Positions 12,301-24,154 of a DNA stretch of 64,000 bases are shown here, in pieces; positions within the stretch are counted from its first letter, which is position 1, and the number at the start of each line of letters is the position of its first letter. The translations under genes were made by a program, and so were the position numbers. The notes under the pieces are model-generated. The model ran no database searches, was not told the origin of the DNA, and saw only the letters and a program-made list of their open reading frames with translations. The DNA is taken from NCBI RefSeq assembly GCF_029784165.1, contig NC_073695.1, positions 92,263,902-92,327,901 on the forward strand. The letters run 5' to 3'. The DNA comes from Wyeomyia smithii (taxonomy: Eukaryota > Arthropoda > Insecta > Diptera > Culicidae).

Positions 12301-15300
12301 TCAATAAAATAATCTGCATTAGGGGCCGTCCACATTCCACGTGTCACACAAAAATCGTTAGAATCGTTAGAAATTTTAGAGATTTAGATTTTTTCTTTAA
12401 CTTCGCTTTTCTGACGGTAAGTGGTAATTTTGTTTAGATTTTGGACTTTGTGCTTTTTTTCTGGTGGAGCAATCATATGCGTAATGGAGATGCTGCTTAA
12501 TTAATAATTGTTCTTTACTGTACTGGCACCTCACGCACAACATTTAAAGGGCATTTTGGTCGCAATTGAAATGATCTGTTATAATTGAGAAAGAGACTGC
12601 ATCATCCGAATGTTAACAAAGTTACCAGTAGCTGTGCGATGGTCTATAGAGGCCTATGCTTTGAATGATTAAAAACACTTTTAAACACCTGAAAAAACAA
12701 CAACATAATAGATTAAAAAATCCACTCTAATAAAATTTTAATTTCCGAAATAGTTGTAAACTGCTTGGAAGTGACTTAAAAAAACGAATTTAATATGGCA
12801 GGAAGGCTTTTGTAGAAGCTAGAAAATTTTTTTTCTTTCAAGGTAGAGAAGTTCATAAATACTTCGCAAGCGCCGCATATACTGAAACATTTTAGCCAGC
12901 AAATAAAAAATATATAATTTTAATTTCAGGAAAACAGGTGAATCTTAAAAAACAAGAAAACCCAAACAAATTAAACTCTAATTTTTATCTTATGTCAGGA
13001 AAAATTCCGAAAACTACTATCAAGAATTTATCCAGAAATTAACGTCAAACAACTCTAAAACGTCTCTAAAAACTAGTAAGAAGGCATTTTAGGCGCGGCC
13101 TAAAAGGCATGAAAATAAAATTTTCTCGACCATATCTCCAACATTATGAAGTCAGAACGGTCAGAAATTTATATGATCAAAATTCAGCCAAAATGCCTAA
13201 AAACGTAAAACAGCGGAGAGGCTCCAACCGAAATAAATTCCAAATAAAACAGAAAACTGTTCGAATGACCAGAGAAACGCCTCTGAAAAAATAAAAACAA
13301 CTAAAAACAAAATTAATCTCAAATTAGTATCTTATAAGGCGTTGTACACAAATTACGTAACGCAAAAAATCTAGATTTCAGACCCCCTCCCTCCCTATGT
13401 AACGATAGGTAACGTTCAACATGACTTCCTCCCCTAAAATTACGTAACGCTGATCAGCCTGACTCCCTTCGAAATTTTCAATTTCGAGCAAACATCACAG
13501 TTACGTATCCGTCTTTACTACCCCCCTGCCTCCTACGTAACAAAAAGTAACGCTGACTCAAACCCCCTCCCCCCTTCATGCGTTACGTAATTTGTGTACC
13601 ACGCCTAACTTGAAAAAACAACTGTTAACCAGAAAATAATAAGCTCAAGGAAAAACTATATCCAGTTTAATTTTGAATGCATAGAAACTCTAGTAAATGT
13701 AGCTTGAAACATCAGAAAATACCTCTTCTAAATAGAAAAGACGATTACTGAGTTAAGTTCAAATTTTTAAAAAATTCACTGATGTCTAGAGAGCCAACAA
13801 TGGAAATAATGGTTTATGACGCTTTATTTAGACAGAAAAAATTGAAATAAAATATGATCATAAATCGACCAAAAAGGGCTGTAAAATGTTTCGCAGGTAA
13901 AGAAGAAACTAAAGAAAAAAACGTCTCGAATTGTGTTAAAAAAGTCTTTAGAAAACGGATAAAGCAAATAAGGTATTCTGAATCAACTTAAAGTGCTTAG
14001 AAACGCTCCTGAAATGCAAAACAAAAAACAAAAACTAAGGAAATGATCTAAGTTCAGCCAAATTGTTGAAGAATAGTTCTAAAAAAAAGATAAAGCGGAA
14101 AAAGATTCAAAATTTAGCGAAAAATGAATTTATAGATGGATGAGGCTAGAGACAAAACTTATTCCAAATTGAGCTTAGTTGAAAGTGCCCCGTAGACCTT
14201 TGCTAACGGGAGAAAATTATTGAGAAAGAAATATATCTCAAAAGCCAAATTTATCACAAATACAACGACTCTAAAATCAGAACAGCAATAGATTTTTTAT
14301 TGAAGGCCAATGTTTTTTTTTTTTGACAGATTTCTATTTTTTGGAAAAATATCGTGTCCGCGTGGACATTATCATCACCGCCCCAACCATGGACGTTTGC
14401 GTGGCAATAATTTTTATTAAAACTTAGCTCAAGTACTACAATATGTAAAAGGTTTCATTTGTCCCACCCCTATGGCTTCGCGCCATGTTTGAAGGCATAA
14501 CATCTCAACATACGTGTAAACGAGATAGCATATCACTGTCACTTCTCGTACACCTTTATCTGACAGCTGATAGCGGGCACAAATAGGTTCGAGCCCAGGA
14601 CATGAGTTTATCGCCATTCACTGTTAGTTACTCGGCATAGAGATGTCAAAGGCTTGATTTGTTCCAATCCAGTGTAAGCTACAGTCAGAGCCGGATTTAA
14701 GGGGGAGGGGGCGGGGGGCCCGGGCCTTCACATTTTTGGGGCCCCCATAAATCGAGAATAAGTTTCAGGGATACAAGAAGTGCTTCACAAAATACAGATT
14801 TTCAGAGTCCGTGTGCAGATTTCTTTGACCTGCAACTGTAGTTGTAGTTGTTTCCTAGTGTCTGCAGATTATTTTCAGGGCCGCCTAATATTTGCGCAGT
14901 TGCAAATTTTTGCCTGTGAATCACAATTTTTTCAAATTGGGGTAGGTTTTTTTCAGATATCAAGAAAAAATTTCTGGTTTTCGAGCAGTTGCAGACATCT
15001 TTCAAGACCATATGGCACCTCTGGTCCAAATCTCGTACTCGTACGATAAAAAAACGGTTTTGTTTTATTTTGGGGCTCCCAGTTTAAACTGGGCCCCAGG
15101 TCCCGGCAATCGTAAATCCGGCTCTGGCTACAGTACTCACTTAAAATTTACCGCCGTATCTCGGTAACTTATCGCCGAGAACGGCACCGCTAAGTGCCGT
15201 GTTTAAAAATTAGCGTAAAAAATACCGTTTATCATTTCTGTGGAAACTTCATGTTTTAAGACTTTCCATTTTTATTGAATCTGTTCGGGTCTATAATGTG

Positions 15301-18300
15301 GATATTATGAGCAAGCGAGTTGTAACCTCATTTTTTCGGTTTTTGTTTTGGGACATTTCAGATTTGAACTATAAAAGCACATCTACTTGGATGTTTTTGT
15401 AAATTTTGAAACGGATCTTTGTGAGATGAACCTTATACTATTTGGAATCGTTTGCCATTGAAAACTCAAAACTGCAAAATTTTGAATTGTGCCAGTATTG
15501 AATTCAACTGACGATACTGTTTAGCTTTATTTTTTAAGAGCGATTTCTCACATGCATTCAGGGCACAGTCAAAATCAATATAAATGTGCGCTGTAGCGGA
15601 CCACCGAGCATTTAGATACGCTATATAATTTAAACTCTACCGAAGAACGTTCTTGGGAATTAAGACTAGAAATGAATTCCAAATATTGAATTACATACCA
15701 TTCGAAAATTTGTATAAAAATCCGTAGACGATTTCACAATAGAGAGGTCATTTTATGAATAACATCGCTTTGAGATAAAAAAGATAACCAAGTGGTGATA
15801 ATAAACTCCGTTGAGTAATCATGTCATACAAATTATCCATATACCATGTAACTCGACTAAAATATAATGTAATTCATATACCATGTAACTCGACTAAAAT
15901 AATCAACAAGAATCAAACCCAATAATTAATTACATACTGTAATTGTATATCTTTTTCAGATCAAATTATCCGGTGCATGTGGTCTTGCCTCAGCTCTTAC
16001 TTGCGCCCTCGTTACGGTGACCACTACGGTACTTCATATGAGCCGACTCCAGGTATTGCGCGAATGTGAATACACCCAAAAAACACGAACATGTACGTGT
16101 TATTCGGTAACGGCCGAAAAACAAGCAGAAGGCATAGATGACAACGTGCGGTTCGTGTTCGACTCAACCTCCGATTGCGGAGTCGTACATGGTGCACTAT
16201 ACTCGTGTTTACGTGCCGTATTCGGACTTTCAGTAGCCGGTGTTCTAGTAGCCGTGTTTAGTTGCATGCTCGTATACCAACTTTTGAGTCACGAGCGTAA
16301 GAAAATGTACTGGGAACAGTTGGAATTAAGGTGCAGATCGCTGTACTCTGGACAGCAGGGACCTTCAGTGCTTCCGTCTGGTGCGATGTTAGGAGGAGCA
16401 CGAAATGGTAATTGTAGGTGTTGCGAACAATGCCACGCTCACCGTAATGTAATGCCATCTGCCTATCCCTGGGAAGGTGACCAACGTTTTTGGACTCCAG
16501 GACAGGCAGGAAATTTTTACTCACCTAATCCTGGTGGCGAAGAGAACCCAACTGGTAACAGACTTAATCAAAATGGCCGACGAATACCTGGTTGGAGTTG
16601 GCCGAGAATGCCATGGCAACGAAATGATTCACAGCGTATGTCCCCACACAGCCCAGACTCACAGTACGGATTTTCAAACAGAGCCACTGGAGCAGATTCT
16701 GGACCAATTGGGACTTGTCAACCACGGTATAATGTTATTGAACAGCAGTACGGCATTTGGGGACCACCGCCACCATACAGTGATCCGAACAGTCCAGCCC
16801 GCAGAGGCCGCTATCAATACATCCATCCAGCTCAGTGTCAACCGATGATTGAGTCAAATGTTCCTCCCACAAATATAGCAATTCTCGAATGCCATCAGCA
16901 CCCAATGGCTTCCGAAAGTCATTCCATCCAACAATTTAACAACTCATCCCAACCGAATGCGTTCCGAAACCCGGGGAAACGGCAGGTATTGAAGCCGGCT
17001 AAAGATAATTATGAGAATACTCCTTCGGACAGCGATGGGCCTAGAGATCGGTTTTCCAATACTCTTCCTTCGCGGAAGACGAAAAAGCGAGTTGAAGCTG
17101 GTGTGAAAAGTATAGGACCGAATCAGCCTGTTGCCAGGGTGAATGTGCAAAATGTGTTCAATTCCGATGCATCTCACGGGCAACATAATTCCGTTGAAAC
17201 GTCGGAAAATGAATATAACGAACCATCTCTTCCAAGCAATGAGCCCAGCTGTAGCAATCAAAGTGCCTCTACGCACGCGAAAGCTAGAAAAATTAAGATT
17301 GGTGTTGAAAATACAGGCTTCCAAACTGTCGAAGCTCTTGAAAGCGAAGGCCTAAATGGCAAAATTATAGAACCAACTGAGTCGGAGGTGTATTTTGCAG
17401 ATGTTAGCAGTTGTTGCAACATGTCTGTTAAAAATGATAACTACTATGACGATGCCAGCCAAAGACGCAAGAGTGTGAAAGACAAAAACAAACAAGCTCA
17501 TGAACCAGAGCAATTTAGCAAAGAACAGGCCGATGATTATATCGCGCAGAGATTTGGAAAGCGGGAGCCATCCGTCCGCAGTAGGTTGCCTTTTCCTCAG
17601 ATTATTCCGGAGACTTTCGAAAAGCCAATGGTAATGCCTCGTCCGTCACTGATGCATAAGGATATCTCTAGGCAAAGTATGTGCTCGGTAGAATCCGGCG
17701 AAAAGACCGACTACACTGACCTCTCTCCCGCTACACCAAGTGCGAACTTTCCGTCTGTAACATATCCTCAGCAAGAGCCCAGTAATAATTTGAGTCCAAC
17801 AAGCAGTGGTAATTTAACAAGTCCTAATAATGCTACAACCGATTTTTCATCCGAGCCCAATAGTTCAAATTTCATCGCTTCATATCCGTACTCTTCGAAT
17901 GAGCAGAGTCAAGAAGCCCATCGACGGTCAACAAAAAACCTGCAGGATTTATTTTTGGCCCCTGACTCGCAGTACGAGGTAATCAAAGAAGCCAGTAAGT
18001 ACAATGAAACAACTCCCTTAACGATGCCCTACCTGACCCAGCAGGATATGTCCACCCAATTTTCGTATCACCCGAGTAAGACGGTTCCTGCATCACGGGA
18101 GCACATTAACTATCAGCACCCGCATTCTATAGCATCCCAGCAAAATGTACAACAGTGCCAGTTCCAACAGCCGAATCAACTGAAAGCAAGATCACCTAAG
18201 AATCTAAACATCACCCCCATTAAGCGACAAAGTTTGGGGACCAACATTAGTTCAATTATTCAGAATCTTAGTGGAAGTGAAGCAGGCCTCCTGTATCCGG

Positions 18301-18497
18301 AAGGACGACATGGCGTTGTTGCTGGTACTAGTACTATAGCTTCTGGCAACTGTAACAACGGAGGGCGACCAAGTGGAATAAGAGATGCTGAGCAAAGTCG
18401 GCAAAGTTTAACAATAGAAGATAATGGCAACGACGGTGACGACAGCAGTAACGACGAAAATGGCGAGTCGGACGTTAGTGATCGGCGTCGGTTGTGA
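9321..18497 (+). CDS. Four-pass membrane protein with SH3 and PPxY ligands
   Basis: Six coding exons join in phase: 9321-9613, 9677-9870, 11031-11108, 11176-11342, 11403-11465, 15960-18497 (3333 nt, 1110 aa). The His/Ser-rich N-terminus carries PPLPPRP (about residues 144-150), a class of SH3 ligand. Hydrophobic segments lie at about 199-223, 238-256, 268-291 and 346-374. A Cys-containing loop of about 50 residues lies between segments 3 and 4. Both ends are predicted cytoplasmic. The tail of about 735 residues is encoded in one exon. It begins with the charged LSHERKKMYWEQLELRCRSLY, contains PPPPY at about 534-538 (WW-domain ligand), and is otherwise Ser/Asn/Gln-rich with an acidic end. The layout recalls ENTREP/FAM189 proteins, which bind NEDD4-family ubiquitin ligases, but the homology is inferred, not shown. 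Exon 3 has a weak acceptor (GCAAG); it was chosen because it alone keeps phase on both sides. Confidence 0.85.
9871..11030 (+). other. Intron 2 of the four-pass protein gene
   Basis: 1160-nt intron between a GTAAGT donor and a weak GCAAG acceptor. AT-rich, with no feature I can name. An ATG at 11006 lies in the reading frame of the next exon and could serve as an alternative start for a shorter isoform that keeps all four membrane segments. Confidence 0.5.
11850..12250 (+). repeat. Degenerate 120-bp module array (composite repeat fragment)
   Basis: Repeats of the pattern CCGGAAATACCC, then TTTGGTC/CATTT, GCTGTTTTCCAG, AACC(G)GAA and GGATTTCAAAATGG recur about every 120 bp. They are diverged from the modules at 30130-31060 and 61920-62530. 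The flanking parts of that larger element are absent here. Confidence 0.6.
13337..13605. mobile_element. MITE with ACGTAA-rich terminal inverted repeats
   Basis: The left end AGGCGTTGTACACAAATTAC, followed by GTAACGCA, is mirrored by the right end GTAATTTGTGTACCACGCCT. The TIR is about 27 bp with one mismatch. The interior has CCCCCTCCC runs and repeated ACGTAACG motifs in both directions, and no coding capacity. Related diverged pieces occur near 19800-19915 and 50735-50800. The target-site duplication could not be settled. Confidence 0.7.
14686..15126. mobile_element. hAT-like MITE with 8-bp target duplication
   Basis: The element starts CAGAGCCGGATTTAAG and ends TAAATCCGGCTCTG. It is flanked by GCTACAGT at 14678-14685 and again at 15127-15134, a perfect 8-bp target-site duplication. 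Both ends are rich in GGGGGCCC-type runs. An 8-bp duplication is characteristic of the hAT superfamily. 441 bp, non-autonomous; internal frames are not related to a transposase. A partial end of the same family (AAATCCGGCCCTG) is at 49545-49558. Confidence 0.85.
15838..15902. repeat. Tandem duplication, 38-bp period
   Basis: CATATACCATGTAACTCGAC, then TAAAAT, occurs twice in a row just upstream of the last exon of the four-pass protein gene. Confidence 0.8.
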
Positions 18498-19820
18498 GAT
18501 GAAGTGTATGTGTGAGTAGACCTTGCTTGAAAACACATGCCACTATGATAAAGAGTCTGCATTTCTTATGTCTTTATGCCTGCCAAACAGATGCTTAAAG
18601 TTTGTTTTCTAAAATGAAAAAAATTGAACGCTCCAATTCAAAGTTAATCAAATGCTTTCCAAAGACAACTCATTGATTGCTTTGTACATTACGTTTTTCA
18701 ATACACTCTTCTACTTTCAACCGGTCCTTAACTAGAACACAATTCACAGTCAACATAAAATATGGCATGCCAATCGAGCAATAGCAACACTAGTTTACAC
18801 AAAATCAAAAGCCCATTATCCAGTCTGTAATCTCTGCAACGGACTCAGTAGATAAAATGGAGATTTTAGAATTAAACTGAAGGGTTATTGTAGGTACAAT
18901 GTTTCAAAAACTTTCGCATGAACATTGACGATCTTTATTTTAAAGACATTTGAGGCCTAACGTGTTGTTAATTGGTATGACCTACAAGAGATGAAATTAG
19001 TTCAAAACGAGCTTCAAGTATTATTCAAAATCCTTCCATTTTAGCAGTATTAAACTTATCCTTGTTCGTTGTATATCATATAAATATTATACAAGTTTGA
19101 ACAATGTTCAAATTTCTTGAGAATTAGTTTAATAATTCTGACTTCTAGACATGTTTATTTTAGATCAGAACTAGTATTCGCTTAAATATTGATTAAACAT
19201 ACAATTATTTTTGTTTACCTCCCCCCATGAATAGCTAATTATAGTCAATATGGTAGGTAATGTAAATATCAAAGCGAACTGATCTCTTTGGTTTCATTCA
19301 ATTGATAGCTTTAATGATATACGCATTGAGGAATCGCATCAAGTTAATTGATTTCATCAGTCAGTAGCAAGAGTTAGACTATTATTGAACATAGTAGAGA
19401 GGTAACAAATAAAGAGAAATAAGTTGAACTACACCTTTTTTGAATGGCTACCGAGTATTAGTAAAAATACTGTAATTTTATATTTGATTTCAACACACCT
19501 TTCTTTATAACTGAATATTTCTATTTTATATCTTTTTAACAAATATTATTAGCTCTACATTTGAAAATGTAAAATACACATTTCGCTTTGTAAATACTAC
19601 TATTAAAAACTGAGGAATACGCCAGAAGCAAATAGATATTAATGAATGATATACGCTCACGATATACTTATACATTAAAGAATACAAACGAAATGTATTG
19701 ATTGTTAACAAATGTCAATAAAATGATGGATATAATTATGCATATAAAATGTTAGACTCACCCGAAAACGAAACCGTTTTGCCTTTTTTTAATTTTATAT
19801 ATTAGTTACGTAACGATCTC
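18498..19820 (+). other. Probable 3' UTR and downstream region
   Basis: AT-rich sequence without genes follows the stop at 18495-18497. AATAAA occurs near 19405 and 19718, either of which could be the polyadenylation signal of the four-pass protein gene. No transcript end can be fixed from sequence alone. Confidence 0.4.
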
Positions 19821-19924
19821 AAACAAAGCCCTCCCCCTCTTCTATTCCCACAATAAAGAGCGCAGTCTGAACACCCCTTCTCCCCTTTATGCGTTATGGT
19901 ATTTTTGTACGATGTCCTATCAAC

Positions 19925-19992
19925 AAATCAAACAGCATGTATTGTGCCGTGTCAAATAAATGTTGTGTGAACAAAAAAAAAATCAAACAGCA
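19925..19992 (+). mobile_element. Extremely truncated LINE insertion with 13-bp TSD
   Basis: AAATCAAACAGCA occurs at 19925-19937 and 19980-19992. Between them lie only about 42 nt: a TGTATTGTGCCGTGTCAAAT AAATG tail followed by poly(A). The same tail is the 3' end of the I-clade LINE at 41413-46855. This is a LINE insertion that aborted after copying a few dozen bases. Confidence 0.85.
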
Positions 19993-20109
19993 ATCAATGT
20001 TTGAGGCTATATCGGCAAAACAGGACGCAGAGGCAAGGTTCTCGCGTATGGATCATTTAGATACCACAACAGAATCAGAGGAAGCTCTACACTCACAATC
20101 TGAGGAAGC

Positions 20110-21345
20110 TCCTACATAATAGAATGTGTATTTGTTCCGTTGCTGAGAAATCTGGCATCCATTGTGACCAGAAATTCGGCAATTGCTGAATTTCGGGTAA
20201 AGTGACGAACCCGTTTAATTTTGCTGGCTTCGAAGTTGGAATTCTTCTTGATGAGAATAATTTGTGTGATGATTTTAAAGAATTTAATTTTTTATTCTTA
20301 CAAATCTTATATTGTTTTTGAGCAAATGTTAATTAAAGTCAAGTTTCTTATATCACATAATGCGTTCAGTGGAGGGCAAAATTGCGTTATTTGGGGTTGA
20401 GGGAGTGTTAAAAATTTATCTCGGCAAACTTCCCAATAGCTCGGCGAAGTTTTTAACAAATGTCAGTAATATGTTTCGCGAACATTCAGCAAATATATCG
20501 ATTTACCATAAACCAGCAAGTATTAACATTTTGTTTACCGAAATTTTTGAAAACTTTGCCGAAAACTAGAACATTTCGCTGAATTTATCAGCTGCTGAGT
20601 TCTCTGCAATAAAATCTAAGTGTGTACGTAATGACGTTGTTCTTACATTTTTTACTAATCGGTAAAGTTATCACCAGGGAGCTAACACAAAAGACGGATT
20701 TCGTGTGTAACTCGACCAGATGTTGGCAGTACCCTCTCAGAGTTTAAAGAAACTTTATGAGTGTATAAGCCTTACTAAACTCAACTCAACTTTGCATATT
20801 ATGCATTAAGTTGAAAATTGGAGTTGTCGACTAGCGACATTCGATTTTACTCTCATACCGCACATTATACTTAACGTCGAAAGTAGTGCGCTGTATAGCG
20901 CATCTGATTTGCTATACAGCGCATTACTTCCGACGTTAAGTATAATGTACGGTATGAAAGAAAAATCGAATGTCGCTAATCGAAAAATTCGACTTTCTAC
21001 TTGGGTGACAATACCTAATTTGGCAAAAAAAATCTAGTGTAACATTCAAAACGGACAGGAGTTTTTAAACCTTTTTTCAAGTCAATAAATCTAAATAATG
21101 AGGAGATTTAGAGAACAGTTACCTAGATGACTTCTAGAGAATTATTTGAATTTTTAATAAAAAAAATAGTGAAAAAATTAAATTTGGGATCATACACTGC
21201 GAATGAGCATAAACAAGGGAAAATTTTGTCTAGCACTACTTTTCTCATGACCATGAAACATTTGAAACGTGAGACAGTTTATTCCTTAATAGCTCCGGTT
21301 TTGAAATATTCAGAAGAGGCGTGGGAATCCAAGTTGTTTGACTAA
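20110..21345. other. Intergenic, no gene; contains a long palindrome
   Basis: AT-rich. Segments near 20160-20600 repeat GCTGAATTT/CAGCAAATAT-type motifs resembling other mosquito DNA elements. The palindrome at 20828-20982 is listed separately. A 72-codon frame at 21127-21345 has no domain and low-complexity content, so I do not call it. Confidence 0.45.
20828..20982. repeat. Long palindrome with 72-nt arms
   Basis: The left arm CGACTAGCGACATTCGATTT ... GCGCTGTATAGC (to 20899) is mirrored by GCTATACAGCGC (from 20911) ... AATCGAATGTCGCTAATCG, around an 11-nt centre. Identity between arms is high, with a few mismatches and an indel. There is no coding capacity. A foldback MITE or a recent inverted duplication are the likely explanations. 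Confidence 0.8.
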
Positions 21346-21523
21346 AAAACTTATGTTGGAAGAGATCTAAGCTGATTGTTTTTTAAAATCAATTCTAGAG
21401 CATATCAGCTGAAACATTTCAGTTTAGGTTTTTAAAGTTATTTTTTGGAAATAACAACTATGTACACTTTTTACATAATTTATTTACACAATTAGGGCTG
21501 ATACTGTCAATTTTCACATTTTT

Positions 21524-21529
21524 TTTATT
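21524..21529 (-). promoter_or_regulatory. Poly(A) signal overlapping the chitinase stop
   Basis: On the minus strand the terminal codons read TTT TAA followed by TAAAAAAAA, so AATAAA shares bases with the stop. If used, the 3' UTR would be only a few tens of bases. Confidence 0.5.
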
Positions 21530-23410
21530 AAAACCTAACTAGCATAAATACTGCTGTAAAACCTAACCACCTCGACCCAATAGAGTAGGCCGCTCCGGAT
21601 GCCGGTACTTTATGTGTGGATGCGTCAACATCATCAGGCAAATTAGAAATCTCATTTTCTTGGTTCAACTCATCGGTAGCCACTATGATAGCATCGTTAA
21701 CAGTCCTTAACAGTTTATATTTATCCTGAATCGGCGGCGGAATATCCAGCTTCACCCTTATTTGATCACCGAAATCGGCAAAGGTATCATTTTCAGGTTC
21801 GCATACACCATTGAAATCATCCGTGTCCACGGACCAAATCATCAACCCTGCCAGATTTTGACGAATGGCAAATCTCACCTTATTGGCCATCGATCGAGTG
21901 CTATCGTAGATTACAACCTTAGTCATATTGCCATCCAACATGGTGGCTATAGCTTCCGAAGCTGTTGGGTCCCATGCAACGTTCCATCCTTCTGGATTTT
22001 CTTTCAGTGCTTCACACACTTCATTGTATCCCATGAAACCATTCTCGTTGGTAGAAGGCCCTGCAAAACCTTTGTCGTCTGAATCATCCCCAATTTTTGC
22101 CCGCTTTGATGGAGTCAGGAAGGTTCGTCCATAGAATGGCAGTCCCATCACGATTTTACTGGACGGAGCACCCAGAGCCATTAAATGTTCGATCGTATAC
22201 TCAACGTTCAAAACATCTCGACTTTGCAGTGGTGCATTTGGACCGATTTTTCTGTTCCAACTGCCATTATAATCATAGCACATAATGTGAAGAAAATCTA
22301 GGTACTTAGACAGGGTTTTGATATCGTACGCCGAATCAATTGTGTCCTTTCCCGCTCCGATTGCGGACGTCAAGAGTAGATTATTTTTCTTGAACTGTTG
22401 ACTAAGTTCTTTCACGAGAGACACGAAATTCTCCCGATCGTAAGGTTTACCGCCACGTTGTGTTGGATATTCCCAGTCCAAATCCAAACCATCGAAATTG
22501 TAACGTCTGAAAAGATACCTTTGTACTAATTACCTTCGCAGCATATTAAAAAGTGCAACGTACTTCACAAACTCCAGTGCATTTTTTACGAATGCTTGAC
22601 GCCGCTCTGGTTTCGCTGCTAAGTCCGAATACTTCTCCGATCCTTCATTCCAACCACCAATTGCGATCAACACCTTCAAGTGGTGATTCGTAGCTCGCAT
22701 TCCAACCAGTTTCTCGTAGCCGCCTTTGCCATAGTTATCGCGTAAATCTTGCCACGGATCTGCGAAAAAAGAGTGTTATCATCAAGTCGGCTGAAGTTGT
22801 ACCCATTCTTTGAACTAATTGACGTACTGTCTGCCATCAATGTGTTGACAAAGATAATTGGGGTGTGTGAAAAACAAACAAAAATCAATTGAAGATAATT
22901 CCAATGCGATACTCATGGTTTGTAAGGTTTGACGAAATGAGCACGATTCTTTTTACTACTTATTTTCCTTTTTTATATGGTAGAATGAAAGGATAACTAA
23001 AACAGGTATATAATAATGTAAAACATCCTTTCCTGAGTTCAATTGCAGACACCGTCCCCAAGGAATCCCGGAATAAAACAGGACACTGTATAATACAGGT
23101 AATTTAAAACCCAAAAGACTGTGTTGAATTTCCTGTTAGCATTTTCTTCCCCTATGTCAATTGGTTGAAAAAGTTATAGGATGTTGAAAACGACACTATT
23201 CAACACTCCCCTACGCATACTAGCATCTAAACAACAGTTACTCACCAAGCGGTCGCATAGCATTATTGTCCACGTCCAGACCGGCGAACGCGTAGATAGC
23301 GTGCGTACACAGTCTTGGATCAAAGTGATCCAAACTGTACGAAGCCGAACCTTTCCGGTAAACGGCCCACGTCGAAATGTAGCATACCACAACGCGATCA
23401 TGATTGGTCA
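21528..23410 (-). CDS. GH18 chitinase, catalytic exons
   Basis: Three exons join in phase: 23246-23410, 22564-22759, 21528-22506, with introns of 486 and 57 nt. With the signal exon at 39734-39815 the protein is 473 aa. Family 18 motifs are intact: an early strand VVVCYISTWAVY (34-45); KVLIAIGGW (111-119); the catalytic FDGLDLDWEYP with D153, D156, D158 and proton donor E160; YDY at 225-227; MGLPFYGR (268-275); and GLMIWSVDTDDF near the end of the barrel. It should hydrolyse chitin at beta-1,4 linkages outside the cell. There is one catalytic domain and no chitin-binding peritrophin domain. The C-terminus ends in a hydrophobic tail (GFTAVFMLVRF) after small residues, suggesting a GPI anchor. 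The AATAAA signal overlaps the stop codon. No damage is seen. Confidence 0.93.
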
Positions 23411-24154
23411 CTGTTACGAGTGGTATGCGAGAGCCGTTGCAATGATGTAGCATGTAAAGAAACAGGGAAAACAAGGAAATCAGTTTTTTGCTTACTTATA
23501 TACCGTTTTTTAAAGAAATTTAATGGCAACATTATGTACGAATCTATTTATTTTCTTTTTAGTGTTTTTTTTTTACTAAATCCTATATATGTAATATGCC
23601 ATGGTTCTGTTTTATTATTGTAGAATCTTCAAATTTTAATGTATGTTTCTTTTCTGAAATTTTCTTTTGATGTTCATTAATGATTTTTATATTTCAAAAA
23701 CTAAAACCGCCAATGAACTATAGTGCGAAACATCAGCTTTGGCCTGCGCACTTAATTGAACACTGATATCGATACCCCTACAGGCGAGTGAGTCATAGCA
23801 AGATATACGCTTCAATTATTGCGCTTCATCGATTTTGATTTTTTTCGGTTCAGATTTCAGGTAGTGTCGTATTTAAAGAATACAAGGGAGTTGAAACTTT
23901 GCTTGCCGGTCAGCCAATTCAATGTATCATACGGCCAAATAAAATAGGGGTCATTCCATACGAAGTGTACATGCCACTTGGACACAACCATCACAGATTT
24001 TACTCAGAGTTGGGAGAATTATTCATTTAATGTCACTTTGGAAAAATCCAAATTTTGGTGTCGGTTGTAGTACCCCCCGCTCTGTGGAATCCCCCTCTTT
24101 GTTGAAGATGACGCATTTTTTGTCAAAACCACAAAACTGCTATTTATAGACATA

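Larger units (their letters stand above)
11466..15959 (+). other. Large intron 5, holds MITEs and repeat fragments
   Basis: 4494-nt intron (donor GTGAGT, acceptor CTTTTTCAG). Contents: a short duplicated CTATCAACTAGTCTAACGT (11520-11555); a degenerate run of the 120-bp composite-repeat module (11850-12250); a GGGGCCGTCCACATTCCACG repeat end (12323); a TIR element (13337-13605); an hAT-like MITE (14686-15126); and a 38-bp tandem duplication (15840-15900) just before the acceptor. Confidence 0.6.

Noticed and set aside
16258..17355. Minus-strand and other-frame ORFs inside the last exon of the four-pass protein
   Set aside because: Overlap a long in-phase coding exon with clear domain structure; shadows.
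23411..23474. Start of the chitinase inside its own exon (near 23453 or 23474)
   Set aside because: The first is an ATG giving no signal peptide, the second is a TTG; a good acceptor at 23410 in the right phase suggests this stretch is intron.
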